This document shows positions 18,765 to 27,221 of a DNA stretch of 64,000 nt, one piece after another. A model generated the notes under the pieces. It had not been told where the DNA came from. It worked only from the letters and a program-made list of their open reading frames with translations, and made no database searches. The DNA is taken from NCBI GenBank assembly GCA_943333505.2, contig CALQTN020000008.1, forward strand, positions 1 through 64,000, given 5' to 3'. Positions within the stretch are counted from its first letter, which is position 1. Every line of letters starts with the position of its first letter. The stretch is from Asaia bogorensis. Lineage in GTDB: Bacteria; Pseudomonadota; Alphaproteobacteria; Acetobacterales; Acetobacteraceae. Position numbers and translations under genes: made by a program.

Positions 18765-19472
18765 GGGGCGCGACTGCTCTGGGTTCAACCGGTACCCGCC
18801 ACCTTCGGTGATCAGGAGCTTGGCTGCCGACGGATCGGTTTCGATCTTCTGTCGCAAACGATAGATATGGGTTTCGAGCGTGTGGGTCGTCACCTGGGCA
18901 TTATAGCCCCAGACCTCATTCAAGAGGGTCTGGCGACCCACCGCGACGGAACCGGCGCGATAGAGAAATTTGAGGATCGCGGCCTCTTTCTCAGTCAGTT
19001 TGATCCGGCGGTTCTGGTCAGGGAGTTCAAGCAGCTTGGCAGCCGGACGGAACACGAACGGGCCGATCAGAAAAATGACGTCCTCGCTGCTGTCAAAGCT
19101 GCGCAATTGCGCCCGCAGACGCGCAAGCAGTTCCGCTAGGCGAAATGGCTTGGCGATATAGTCATTTGCGCCCGCTTCGAGGCCATCCACGATATCAGCC
19201 TCGGCGCCCGATCCGGTCAGCATGATGATCGGGATCTTGATTCCAGCGACCCGCAGCCGCGCGCACAAATCGCGGCCATTGCCGTCGGGCAGTCCGATAT
19301 CAAGGATCAGGGCATCGAAGTGGCGTCCCCGGTCGAGTAGGATTGCGTCGGCCTCGGCAATGCTGCCGGCCAGGCTGACGACGAACTCCCCCCCCAAGCC
19401 GAGCTGGTCGGCCAGGATCGCACATAACGCCGGATCATCATCGACGATCAAAACTGGGCGGGCAGCCGCCAT
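18762..19472 (-). CDS. OmpR-family response regulator
   Basis: 236 residues. The receiver domain has the acidic pocket DDD at 11-13, phosphoacceptor Asp58 in LILDIGLPDGNG, Thr86 in MLTGSG and Lys108 in IAKPF. The C-terminal winged helix runs from about 140 to 230, with LTEKEAAILKFLYR and THTLETHIYRLRQKIE. No histidine kinase is adjacent, so it is an orphan regulator; its signal and targets are unknown. It is divergent from ribA across a 322-base gap. Its TAG stop comes from the dispersed repeat. Confidence 0.93.
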   Translation of the reverse strand: MAAARPVLIVDDDPALCAILADQLGLGGEFVVSLAGSIAEADAILLDRGRHFDALILDIGLPDGNGRDLCARLRVAGIKIPIIMLTGSGAEADIVDGLEAGANDYIAKPFRLAELLARLRAQLRSFDSSEDVIFLIGPFVFRPAAKLLELPDQNRRIKLTEKEAAILKFLYRAGSVAVGRQTLLNEVWGYNAQVTTHTLETHIYRLRQKIETDPSAAKLLITEGGGYRLNPEQSRP

Positions 19473-19794
19473 TCACAAAGTCTCCCTTTATTAGTCCAGA
19501 CACGCATGATTATGGGTCAAAACAGTGACCGGCGCGACCCTTGATGCAGCACATATGCGCGCCATCCTAGCGCGAGAAAACGACCAAACCGGTTTCAATT
19601 TCTTGGCAGCTTCTCACCATCCAATGGGTTAGATTTTCCACGCGCCCCCCCATATGCCAGTTCAAGCGAAGCCGTCGGGCATCTGCCAGTCTGCCAAGCC
19701 ATTTGCAACGGGAATAATTCTGTCGCAATGATCGTCCTTCACCACCCCGTTGGCAGTGTATTTTGCCTATCCGGGACTGAACCGTGGAATAAGT
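19473..19794. other. Divergent promoter region between the response regulator and ribA
   Basis: 322 bases without a supported gene. An open frame exists on the minus strand but its composition is unconvincing. No FMN riboswitch (RFN element) was recognised upstream of ribA. AT-richer patches around 19495-19520 and 19600-19640 may hold promoters. Confidence 0.4.
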
Positions 19795-20949
19795 ATGACC
19801 GCTCTGCCGCCGCGCCACCATGATGCAGACCTAGCTTCAGACCGGGTTTCCGCACGCATCAGCCCCCTGCCCGACCCCGAGACTTTGCGGGTGCGCCGGG
19901 TGCATCGTGCGATTGCGGATCTGCGCCGTGGCACCCCGGTGATCCTGAATGGCGCCGTACCGCTGATCGTGTTGGGTGCCGAGACTGCAGGGGCAGCGGG
20001 GCTTGAAGATATTGCGGCACTTGCAGCCGGACCGGCGTGTTTGCTGCTGGCCAATGGACGGGCGGAAACCGTGACCGGGGTTGTTGCCGCCGTGGTTGCG
20101 GTGGCGACGCCGAAGGGTTTGCTGGCACCGGCTTTCCTGAGGGCGCTTGCCGACCCGACTGCCGAACAGATGCTCGGTATGCATCCCAAGCTTGCATCGG
20201 TTCCCGTGCTCGCAGATGCAGCCATCCTGTTGGCCAAGCTCGCACGGCTGCTGCCGGCGGCCCTGGTGGCGCCGGTTGTGGCGCTGGACGCAGCGCAGCT
20301 CCGCGATTTACTGGTGGTAGAAGCGGGCGACGTGCTGGCCTACCCGGCGATTGCGGCAACCGGGCTGGTTCGGGTTGCCGAAGCATCGGTGCCGCTTGAA
20401 GATGCGCCCGACGCGCGCATCATTGCGTTTCGGGCCCCAGATGCCGGGATTGAGCATCTGGCCATCCTGGTAGGGCGTCCGGAAGCTGCCGAGGCGCCGC
20501 TGGTTCGGCTCCATTCGGAATGTTTCACCGGCGATCTGCTCGGCAGTTTGCGCTGCGATTGCGGCGCGCAGCTGCGTGGCGCGATTGCGCGCATGGCGGC
20601 CGATGGGGCGGGTGTGCTGGTTTATCTCGCCCAGGAAGGCCGCGGGATTGGATTGGCCAACAAGCTGCGCGCCTACACAATGCAGGATCGTGGGCTCGAC
20701 ACGATCGATGCCAATCGGGCGCTGGGCTGGGGCGCGGATGAGCGGAACTTCATGGTGGCGGCCACCATGCTGGAAGAACTCGGTATTCCGTCGATCCGGC
20801 TTTTGACGAACAATCCCGACAAAGTAGCGGCGATGACCAGTTGCGGCATCCGGGTGCAAACCCGTGAGGAGCATGCCTTCGCCCCCAATGGGGTGAACGA
20901 CCACTACCTCGACACAAAGATGCGGCGTTTCGGGCATCTTCTGGGTTGA
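19795..20949 (+). CDS. ribA: GTP cyclohydrolase II with long N-terminal domain
   Basis: 384 residues from ATG 19795. The C-terminal 190 residues are RibA: HSECFTGDLLGSLRCDCGAQL with the three zinc Cys, LAQEGRGIGLANKLRAY, and LLTNNPDKV. The N-terminal 185 residues resemble a worn DHBP-synthase-like domain but lack the acidic RibB active-site motifs, so only the cyclohydrolase function is expected. This arrangement is common in alphaproteobacteria. The enzyme opens GTP to start riboflavin synthesis. The stop overlaps a TTG start of the next gene (TTGA). Confidence 0.92.
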   Translation: MTALPPRHHDADLASDRVSARISPLPDPETLRVRRVHRAIADLRRGTPVILNGAVPLIVLGAETAGAAGLEDIAALAAGPACLLLANGRAETVTGVVAAVVAVATPKGLLAPAFLRALADPTAEQMLGMHPKLASVPVLADAAILLAKLARLLPAALVAPVVALDAAQLRDLLVVEAGDVLAYPAIAATGLVRVAEASVPLEDAPDARIIAFRAPDAGIEHLAILVGRPEAAEAPLVRLHSECFTGDLLGSLRCDCGAQLRGAIARMAADGAGVLVYLAQEGRGIGLANKLRAYTMQDRGLDTIDANRALGWGADERNFMVAATMLEELGIPSIRLLTNNPDKVAAMTSCGIRVQTREEHAFAPNGVNDHYLDTKMRRFGHLLG

Positions 20950-21470
20950 CGATCGCACCTGTCGTGGTTGATCCGACCCAGATCGCCAGGGTCACGGCCG
21001 ATGGATGGCTTATCTACCGCGATCGCCGGGTGCGGGCAGCGCTTGGGCGCGGCGGCGTGCGGGCCGACAAGCAGGAAGGCGACGGCGCGACGCCGCGTGG
21101 TGTTTTGCCGTTGCGCCGGGTGTTCTACCGCGCCGACCGCATTGCCATCCCGATCACCAGATTACCGCGGGAGCCGATTACCCAGGCGGATGGTTGGTGC
21201 GACGATCCGGCCGACCCAGCCTATAATTGCCATATCGGGTTGCCATATGCCGCACGGCACGAGGAATTATGGCGGGCCGACCAGATATACGACCTGGTGA
21301 TCCCACTCGGCTGGAACGACGCGCCGGTGGTTGCCAACCGTGGCAGCGCGATTTTTCTTCACCTCGCGCGCTCCGACTACGCGCCCACAGACGGGTGCAT
21401 CGCGCTCAGCCTGCTGGATCTGGGTTGGCTACTGGCCGGCGGAGTGACCGCAATCGAGGTGGTTGGTTAG
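20946..21470 (+). CDS. L,D-transpeptidase (YkuD)-like protein without signal peptide
   Basis: 174 residues from the TTG at 20946, overlapping the ribA stop. The C-terminal motif FLHLARSDYAPTDGC contains the His and the catalytic Cys of YkuD-type L,D-transpeptidases, with GC preceded by Thr-Asp, and KQEGDGATPRGVLPLRRVFY is the usual substrate-loop region. These enzymes normally form 3-3 crosslinks or attach lipoprotein to peptidoglycan outside the membrane. Neither a signal peptide nor a membrane span is visible here. A cytoplasmic location or non-classical role is therefore possible. Confidence 0.82.
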   Translation: MTIAPVVVDPTQIARVTADGWLIYRDRRVRAALGRGGVRADKQEGDGATPRGVLPLRRVFYRADRIAIPITRLPREPITQADGWCDDPADPAYNCHIGLPYAARHEELWRADQIYDLVIPLGWNDAPVVANRGSAIFLHLARSDYAPTDGCIALSLLDLGWLLAGGVTAIEVVG

Positions 21471-21474
21471 CAGG

Positions 21475-22485
21475 CTACCAGGTCATTGCGGTATCGAGTT
21501 TTCCGACCCGCTGGCTGACGCGCGCGCCGAACACGCTATGCCATTCTTTGAAGGCCATGTAGCGGGGGGCAAGAAATTGATAAGTCTTGGTGACAAGGCG
21601 CCAGCCCTGTTCGTCGAGGGCACGACCGACAAGCGGGCCGGCGGCTTCCCAGGCGAGCAGGATCGGTTCCCAAGCGCGTTGGCTGCGGTAGAGCGAGGCG
21701 CGGTTTGAACGGATGAAGGCCCGCTGCCTGTCTGGATTGCGCAAAGTAGCCATGATTTCGCCCGTTTGGGCGTCAATTTCCTGAAACCTTCCGCTAATCG
21801 CCGTCACTGCGGCAAAGCTGAGCTTGGTGGTTTGCTGCAGTGCTTCGTGTCGCGCCGAGCCGAGCCGATTGCCGCGGCCAAGGCCGGCCAGGATGCTGGC
21901 CATCAGTTCCACCCGATGCAGCAGGCCCTCGCGCAGCGCCTCGATGAAAGCAAGTTCTTCAGCCAAGGCGGTGATCATTGCCAGAACCTCGTCCGAACTT
22001 TCCAGATTCAAGGTTTCGGCAGCACGTTCAAACGCGTGCTGCACAATCTGGCGCAATGCGGGATCATGGTCGAGCGCGGCCGACAGGGTTTCGGCAGATA
22101 GTGTCGCTGCACGGTCAGGGGCAATCCAGATCAGCAAATTCATGCGAAGTTTGTCGCCGGCAAGCCGGCGATGCCGGTCCCCAGGCTCCCAGCTCGCCTC
22201 CCCGGTTAGCACCTCGCTTGGCAAGGCGTCGCCGATGCGGAGCCCGGGAACAAACTCCAGGCTTGCGGCAATCAGACCGAGCATGCGTCCGTCGGGACTA
22301 GCGTCCTCAATCCCGAATTCACGTTGCAATGACCGGAGCGGCACTGCGGCTTCACGGTCGCCCATTTCGACCACCATCACAGGCGTGCCATCAGTTTCGG
22401 CCCGCCTGAACATCAGAACATTAAGCATTTGGAAGATCGGGTGATGCAGAACACAAAACTCTGTTTCCGATGATGGAGCCAGCAT
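21475..22485 (-). CDS. Conserved hypothetical protein, divergent from an EAL-domain gene
   Basis: 336 residues, no signal peptide, no membrane span. The N-terminal 120 residues look mixed alpha/beta. The middle (SSDEVLAMITALAEELAFIEALRE and onward) is strongly helical and perhaps coiled-coil, followed by QQTTKLSFAAVTAISGRFQEID and RAFIRSNRASLYRSQRAWEP. No enzyme motif is recognised. It is transcribed away from the degenerate EAL protein at 22648 across 162 bases, so joint regulation is possible. It nearly abuts the L,D-transpeptidase gene (4 bases between stops). Function unknown. Confidence 0.7.
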   Translation of the reverse strand: MLAPSSETEFCVLHHPIFQMLNVLMFRRAETDGTPVMVVEMGDREAAVPLRSLQREFGIEDASPDGRMLGLIAASLEFVPGLRIGDALPSEVLTGEASWEPGDRHRRLAGDKLRMNLLIWIAPDRAATLSAETLSAALDHDPALRQIVQHAFERAAETLNLESSDEVLAMITALAEELAFIEALREGLLHRVELMASILAGLGRGNRLGSARHEALQQTTKLSFAAVTAISGRFQEIDAQTGEIMATLRNPDRQRAFIRSNRASLYRSQRAWEPILLAWEAAGPLVGRALDEQGWRLVTKTYQFLAPRYMAFKEWHSVFGARVSQRVGKLDTAMTW

Positions 22486-22647
22486 CCAAATTCTCCGATA
22501 TTCAGGATCGTAGTATCGACTAGCAGGGTTAAGGAACGGTCATCGGTCCGTCCGGTCAAAAGCGGCTCGATGATAAATTGCCAGGGTAAGTGGATCTTCA
22601 TCATTTTGCGCAAATTTCCGACAGATGAGATTCTGAGAGAACAAACT

Positions 22648-23364
22648 ATGACACATGGTGCAACTATCGATTTCCAGACCCGCCGCGAGACGACGGTTGA
22701 AGCGACTGAATTGAGCTATCAGCCAGTATTATCGCTGATCGATGGCGACCTTGTCGCAGTGCAGGCAGTCCGCCGCGGCGCCAAGCACGGGCCCATTTTA
22801 TCCCCCGGTCAATATCGCGATATGCTCCATCGTAGTCTGACCGCGGCACGTAATTGGCCTCCGGCGGTGGAGATTTGGCTCGCCTTTCCTGGCAGCGAGC
22901 TCAACAATTCAGACTTCCCACTCGAACTGCGCGAAGAACTCAGGCGTGCAGATATCCCAGCTGAACGGCTAACCCTGTTACTGCCCGAAGCGACGGCGAT
23001 GCCGATCACCACCGACGGGCTGCTATCGCTGGCAGGATTGCGCGACCTTGGCGTCGGTTTGGTGCTGACTGAGTTCGGGGGTGACATCGCCAGCCTGTCG
23101 ATGCTGCGTCGCCTTCCTTTGACGGCAATGGCAATCAGCCCTGAGGTGGTTGGCGGTCTGCCACAAGATCCAGAAGATGCGGCACTGGTCCGTGCGGCTA
23201 TTTCAATGGCCCATGTACTTGGGATATCGGTCATTGCCAGTGGCATTGTGAACGACGCGCAGCGCGGCTGGCTGGCCGGATTGGGCTGTGCGGCGGGTCT
23301 TGGGCCATTGTTCGGCGCGCCCATGCCGGCGGCCCAATTGGGCCGATGGTTGCGCGGCGACTGA
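22648..23364 (+). CDS. Degenerate EAL-domain protein (probably catalytically dead)
   Basis: 238 residues from ATG 22648 (GAGAGA upstream). The overall pattern is that of an EAL phosphodiesterase: YQPVLSLIDGDLV, an LLLPEAT strand in place of the ELTE segment, LRDLGVGLVLTEFGGD for the DDFGTG loop, and a final G-rich segment. The signature Glu-Ala-Leu is replaced by VQAV, the DD pair by TEFG, and the late Lys and Glu positions are not conserved. It should not hydrolyse cyclic di-GMP but may bind it or act as a protein-interaction module. A more normal EAL protein lies at 57604. Confidence 0.75.
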   Translation: MTHGATIDFQTRRETTVEATELSYQPVLSLIDGDLVAVQAVRRGAKHGPILSPGQYRDMLHRSLTAARNWPPAVEIWLAFPGSELNNSDFPLELREELRRADIPAERLTLLLPEATAMPITTDGLLSLAGLRDLGVGLVLTEFGGDIASLSMLRRLPLTAMAISPEVVGGLPQDPEDAALVRAAISMAHVLGISVIASGIVNDAQRGWLAGLGCAAGLGPLFGAPMPAAQLGRWLRGD

Positions 23365-23409
23365 ACGAAGCCCCTTGCTGTCCGGCGATCCTGGTCGCAA
23401 TAGAGCCTC

Positions 23410-23688
23410 GTGACCGATATATATACTTCCATGATCCTAGCCCTGACCCAGGTGGGCGGCCGAGCTGGCTCGATCAGCCCGACCGATGCCGCCCGCGCGG
23501 TTGCCAATGTGCTGGTGCCCGAAGGAGGGCCCGATGCATGGCATGCCCATCTCGCGCCGGTTCGCCGCGCCGCCAGATTGCTGGCGCGCACTGGCCATAT
23601 TGAGATCCTGCGCAAGGGCAAGCCGGTTGACCCGGCAGCTGCGAAAGGCGTGATCCGCCTGCGTATCGCCGCCGCGCCGGAGGTCTGA
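23410..23688 (+). CDS. DUF3253 family protein
   Basis: 92 residues from GTG 23410. The sequence has the order seen in DUF3253: ILALTQVGGRAGSISPTDAARAV, a WHAHLAPVRRAARLLARTG segment and HIEILRKGKPVDPAAAKGVIRLR. The fold is probably a winged helix, and its function is not established. The stop is one base from the start of the ABC exporter gene, so both share a transcript. Confidence 0.75.
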   Translation: MTDIYTSMILALTQVGGRAGSISPTDAARAVANVLVPEGGPDAWHAHLAPVRRAARLLARTGHIEILRKGKPVDPAAAKGVIRLRIAAAPEV

Positions 23689-23689
23689 G

Positions 23690-25441
23690 ATGCGCATTAT
23701 CGGTCCTTTGCTGCTGGATGCCTGGCGTCTGGCGCGGCCCTATTTTGCATCGGAAGAAAAGTACCGCGCCTGGTTGTTGCTCGCCACCGTCATCGGCCTG
23801 ACCCTCGGTTTGGTCGGGCTCGACGTGGTGCTGAGCTTCTGGAACCGTGCCTTTTACGATGCGCTGCAGGCAAAGGATGCCCAGGCCTTCACGGCGTTGT
23901 TGCTGACCTGGCAAATTGCCGATGGCTGGTTTCTGCCGGGGTTCGTCTGGGTCGCCGGCGCCTATGTGCTGGTGGCGGTTTATCTGCGCTATCTGACCCA
24001 GATGCTGGTCATCGGCTGGCGCGCCTGGATGACCCAGCGCTTTGTCGCCGCCTGGATGTCCGATCAGGTCTATTACCGGCTCGGACTGACCGCCAGCGGT
24101 CGCACCAAAGCTGACAACCCCGACCAGCGCATCGCCGAGGATGTCCGTGATTTCGTCGATCGCAGCCTGAGCCTCAGCCTCGATCTGATGTCAAACGTGG
24201 TGTCCCTGACCAGTTTTATTGCGATTTTGTGGAGCTTGTCGGGGCCGTTGACTCTGCTTGGGGTGACGATCCCCGGCTACATGGTCTGGGCGGCCTTGCT
24301 GTATGCCGCATTCGGCAGCGTAGTGATCCATTATGTCGGCAAGCCATTGGCCGGATTGCGCTTCCGTCAACAGAAGGTCGAAGCCGATTTCCGCTTTGCG
24401 ATGATGCGGTTGCGAGAGAACGCCGAGGGCGTGGCGCTTTATCGGGGCGAGGCCGATGAACGGCAGGGTCTGCGCACACGGTTTACCGCGCTGATTGGCA
24501 ATTGGTGGGACATCATGCGGCGCGCCAAGCTGATCAATGCGATCGCAGCAGCCTACGGTCAGGCTGCGGTGGTGTTTCCGGTGCTGGTCGCCGCCCCGCG
24601 CTTCTTTGCCGGTGAGATCGCGTTGGGTGGCCTGACCCAGACCGCCGGCGCCTTCGGGCAGGTGCAGGGCTCGATGTCGTGGTTCGTCAATTCCTATGCC
24701 GGGCTTGCCGAATGGCGTGCGATTGTTGATCGTCTGGCAGGATTTGAGCGTGCGATGCAAACTGCGCGGACGCAGACATCCATGGTCGAGACCTATGCCA
24801 AGGATGGCAATTTCGCGCTGCAGGATGCAACGCTCGCACTCCCCGATGGCCGTGTGTTGGCCGAGACCGCCGAACTGGTGCTGGAACGTGGGCAATCCGT
24901 CGTGGTCACCGGCCGGTCCGGCTCGGGCAAATCGACCTTATTCCGGGCGCTGGCTGGAATATGGCCGTTTGCGTCGGGCATCATCCGTCGGCCTGAGGCA
25001 TCCAGCCTGTTCCTGCCGCAACGGCCTTATTTGCCGCTCGGCAGTTTACGCCGTGCGCTGACCTATCCGGACGCCGCAACCGTGCATCGCGATGCGGCAT
25101 TGATCGATGTGCTGGAGAAAGTCGGGCTGGGCGGATTGGCGGGCCAATTGGACGCCGAAGATGAATGGGGCCAGCGTCTGTCCGGCGGCGAGCAGCAACG
25201 CCTCGCCGTCGCGCGCGCATTGCTGCAACGCCCGGAATGGCTGTTCCTTGATGAAGCCACTGCGAGCCTCGACCCGGAGAGCGAGGGCATGCTGTACACC
25301 CTGCTGAAACGGGAGTTACCCGGGACGACGATTGTCTCGATCGCGCATCGCCCGGCAGTGGCGGGGTTCCATGACCGGCATCTGGTGGTTGCCCGTGCAC
25401 CTGACGGTGGCGGCCAGATCCAGGATCAGCCAAAAGCCTGA
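23690..25441 (+). CDS. SbmA/BacA-like ABC transporter with fused ATPase
   Basis: 583 residues. The N-terminal 330 residues hold about six membrane spans and the SbmA/BacA-type segments FWNRAFYDALQAKD, WRAWMTQRF and DNPDQRIAEDVRDF. The C-terminal ATPase has Walker A GRSGSGKST, the signature LSGGEQQRLAVARAL and Walker B LFLDEATASLDPES. This is the YddA-type form, where transmembrane and ATPase parts are fused. Relatives move peptides, cobalamin or long-chain acyl compounds across the inner membrane. The gene ends inside a strong bidirectional terminator. Confidence 0.92.
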   Translation: MRIIGPLLLDAWRLARPYFASEEKYRAWLLLATVIGLTLGLVGLDVVLSFWNRAFYDALQAKDAQAFTALLLTWQIADGWFLPGFVWVAGAYVLVAVYLRYLTQMLVIGWRAWMTQRFVAAWMSDQVYYRLGLTASGRTKADNPDQRIAEDVRDFVDRSLSLSLDLMSNVVSLTSFIAILWSLSGPLTLLGVTIPGYMVWAALLYAAFGSVVIHYVGKPLAGLRFRQQKVEADFRFAMMRLRENAEGVALYRGEADERQGLRTRFTALIGNWWDIMRRAKLINAIAAAYGQAAVVFPVLVAAPRFFAGEIALGGLTQTAGAFGQVQGSMSWFVNSYAGLAEWRAIVDRLAGFERAMQTARTQTSMVETYAKDGNFALQDATLALPDGRVLAETAELVLERGQSVVVTGRSGSGKSTLFRALAGIWPFASGIIRRPEASSLFLPQRPYLPLGSLRRALTYPDAATVHRDAALIDVLEKVGLGGLAGQLDAEDEWGQRLSGGEQQRLAVARALLQRPEWLFLDEATASLDPESEGMLYTLLKRELPGTTIVSIAHRPAVAGFHDRHLVVARAPDGGGQIQDQPKA

Positions 25442-25463
25442 GCCGCCAGGCTCAGGCTTTTTT
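25432..25463. terminator. Bidirectional Rho-independent terminator
   Basis: A perfect 13-bp stem (25432-25444 with 25449-25461), starting AAAAGCC and ending GGCTTTT, with a GCCA loop and flanking A and T runs on both sides. It overlaps the last codons of the ABC exporter (+) and ends within the 3' part of the solute-binding-protein gene (-), so it serves both convergent transcripts. Confidence 0.92.
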
Positions 25464-27053
25464 CAGCCAGAGCCGGGACAGCGCCATGCGACCGTTGAAG
25501 TCCAGCACATCGGCGATCCCCATGACTTTGGCTGGCGCGCAGGCATAGGTCACCCGATAGACCAGCGGCGTGATCCAGGCCTCACCAAGTACAATCTCGT
25601 CCACCTGTCGATAAATCGGCCGGCGCTTGGCGGGATCGATGGTGGCAGCCCCGGCATCGAGCAGCGCTTCGACCCGCGCATCACGATACTTGGCGGCGTT
25701 ATAATAGCCGCTCGCCCGATACATGATCGAGGCAAAGACGTCGGGTTCGGGCGCAGCACTCCAATTGGTCAGATAAAGCGGGGCTTCCTTGTTGAAATTG
25801 AAGCGCTCGGTGGCAACAGACACCTCGTAGACCTTAAGATTGACCTTGATGCCGATCGCGCCGAGCTGGGCAACCAGGATTTCCGACCCGCCGCGCAGCA
25901 ACTCGGTCGGCTGGGAAATCACGTCGATTTCAAAGCCATTGGGTTTCCCGCCGAGCCGCATGTAGTCGCGCGCCTTGGCGAGGTTATAGCTCGGGCGGGC
26001 AACGGTCGGGTCATAGGCGATCGATCCGGGCATCCACATGCCTGACTTGGCAATGATGCCGCGGTTGAACAGCAGGGCCTTGTTCATCGCCTCAGGGTTG
26101 ATCGCGTGCGCCACCGCGAGCCGCAGATTGACGTTGTCGAGTGGCGGCTTGGCGATGTTGAATTGCAGCATATAGTCGATGCCACTGCCTTCAAATACGT
26201 TGATGTTCCAAGCTTTATTGCCCTCGAACGCCTGCACGTCACGATACGGCAGATAGACCAGATCAAGCTCCCCGGCTTTGAGGGCGGCGACCTGGACGCT
26301 CAGATCGGGGATCAGTTTGACCACAATCTCATCGAGATACGGCAAGCGGTTGCCCGCCCGGTCGCGGCCCCAGTAATTTTCGTTGCGCACCATCCGGACA
26401 TGGCTACCGCTGACCATTTCGGCCAATTTGAATGGCCCGGTGCCGACCGGCTTGAAAAGGTAATCGGCGCCGGATGCCTTGACCGCGGTCGGTGAGCTCA
26501 TCGCGCCGCCATTGTTGGACAGCATGGAAAGGGCGGTGCCCCATGGCCGGTTGAGATGCAGGCGAACGGCATGTTCGCCCAGGACTTCCACCCGGTCGAT
26601 CGCACTGAACGCCGCGCGCGGCGTTGCCTTGGTGGCCGGGTCGAGAATACGCTCGATATTGAACTTCACCGCCTCGGCATTGAAGGGCGTGCCATCATGG
26701 AACAACACCCCCTTGCGCAATTGCAGGGTGACAGCCTTGGGGTCGGACAAATCCCAGCTTTCAGCAAGCGAGGTTTCCGGACGCGGGTTCTGCGCGCGAT
26801 CAGCATCGATCAGCACATCGAACATCGGCCGCCAGTAATAGGGATCGCCGCCCGACACCCCGCGTACCGGATCGAGCGAGCCGGCGAACAGATAGAACGC
26901 CGCCCGCATTGTGCCGCCATATTGCGGCGTTTCATCGGCGGCGTATGCCGGCACGACGCCGGCAAGGCTGACACCCGCCATGGCGGCCGATGCCTTGAGC
27001 AGCGCCCGGCGTCCGAGCATGGGTGACATCTGAGAAAAAATCGGGCTCGGCAT
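25452..27053 (-). CDS. ABC transporter substrate-binding protein, family 5 (peptide/opine type)
   Basis: 533 residues. The N-terminus has GRRALLKASAAMAG, a twin-arginine-type signal, ending in PAYAADE, so a periplasmic protein is likely. Family features are LAESWDLSDPKAVTLQLRKGV, FHDGTPFNAEAVKFNIER, PVGTGPFKLAE and the middle KLIPDLSVQVAALKAGELDLVY. It should bind a peptide or similar compound for a DppBCDF-type permease, but no permease gene is next to it. An internal ATG 24 bases in would still leave a complete signal. Confidence 0.9.
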   Translation of the reverse strand: MPSPIFSQMSPMLGRRALLKASAAMAGVSLAGVVPAYAADETPQYGGTMRAAFYLFAGSLDPVRGVSGGDPYYWRPMFDVLIDADRAQNPRPETSLAESWDLSDPKAVTLQLRKGVLFHDGTPFNAEAVKFNIERILDPATKATPRAAFSAIDRVEVLGEHAVRLHLNRPWGTALSMLSNNGGAMSSPTAVKASGADYLFKPVGTGPFKLAEMVSGSHVRMVRNENYWGRDRAGNRLPYLDEIVVKLIPDLSVQVAALKAGELDLVYLPYRDVQAFEGNKAWNINVFEGSGIDYMLQFNIAKPPLDNVNLRLAVAHAINPEAMNKALLFNRGIIAKSGMWMPGSIAYDPTVARPSYNLAKARDYMRLGGKPNGFEIDVISQPTELLRGGSEILVAQLGAIGIKVNLKVYEVSVATERFNFNKEAPLYLTNWSAAPEPDVFASIMYRASGYYNAAKYRDARVEALLDAGAATIDPAKRRPIYRQVDEIVLGEAWITPLVYRVTYACAPAKVMGIADVLDFNGRMALSRLWLKKA

Positions 27054-27157
27054 GGCCGGCTCCTGTTGCTTGTTTGTTTACCGCAGCGCGTTTGCACGCA
27101 ATGGCGACAGGCTAGCGCCATCCATCTCCGACCGTCAAAGCGGCGGACTATCGCAGC

Positions 27158-27221
27158 GAGCGCGTGATCCATTGAAGTTGGATGAGCAGACACAATCCGA
27201 CCGATTGACCGAATGATGATC
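27158..27221 (+). repeat. Degenerate copy of the TA-flanked dispersed repeat
   Basis: The segment keeps the left end (GAGCGCGTGATCC then TTGAAGTTG), the AGCAGACAC block and the right end (CCGATTGACCGAATGATGATC), but about 40 internal bases are gone. The terminal ATC with the next A forms the complement of the RecQ TGA stop, so the repeat also shapes the end of that gene. Confidence 0.65.

Noticed and set aside
19473-19794. FMN riboswitch ahead of ribA
   Set aside because: No RFN element landmarks were recognised.
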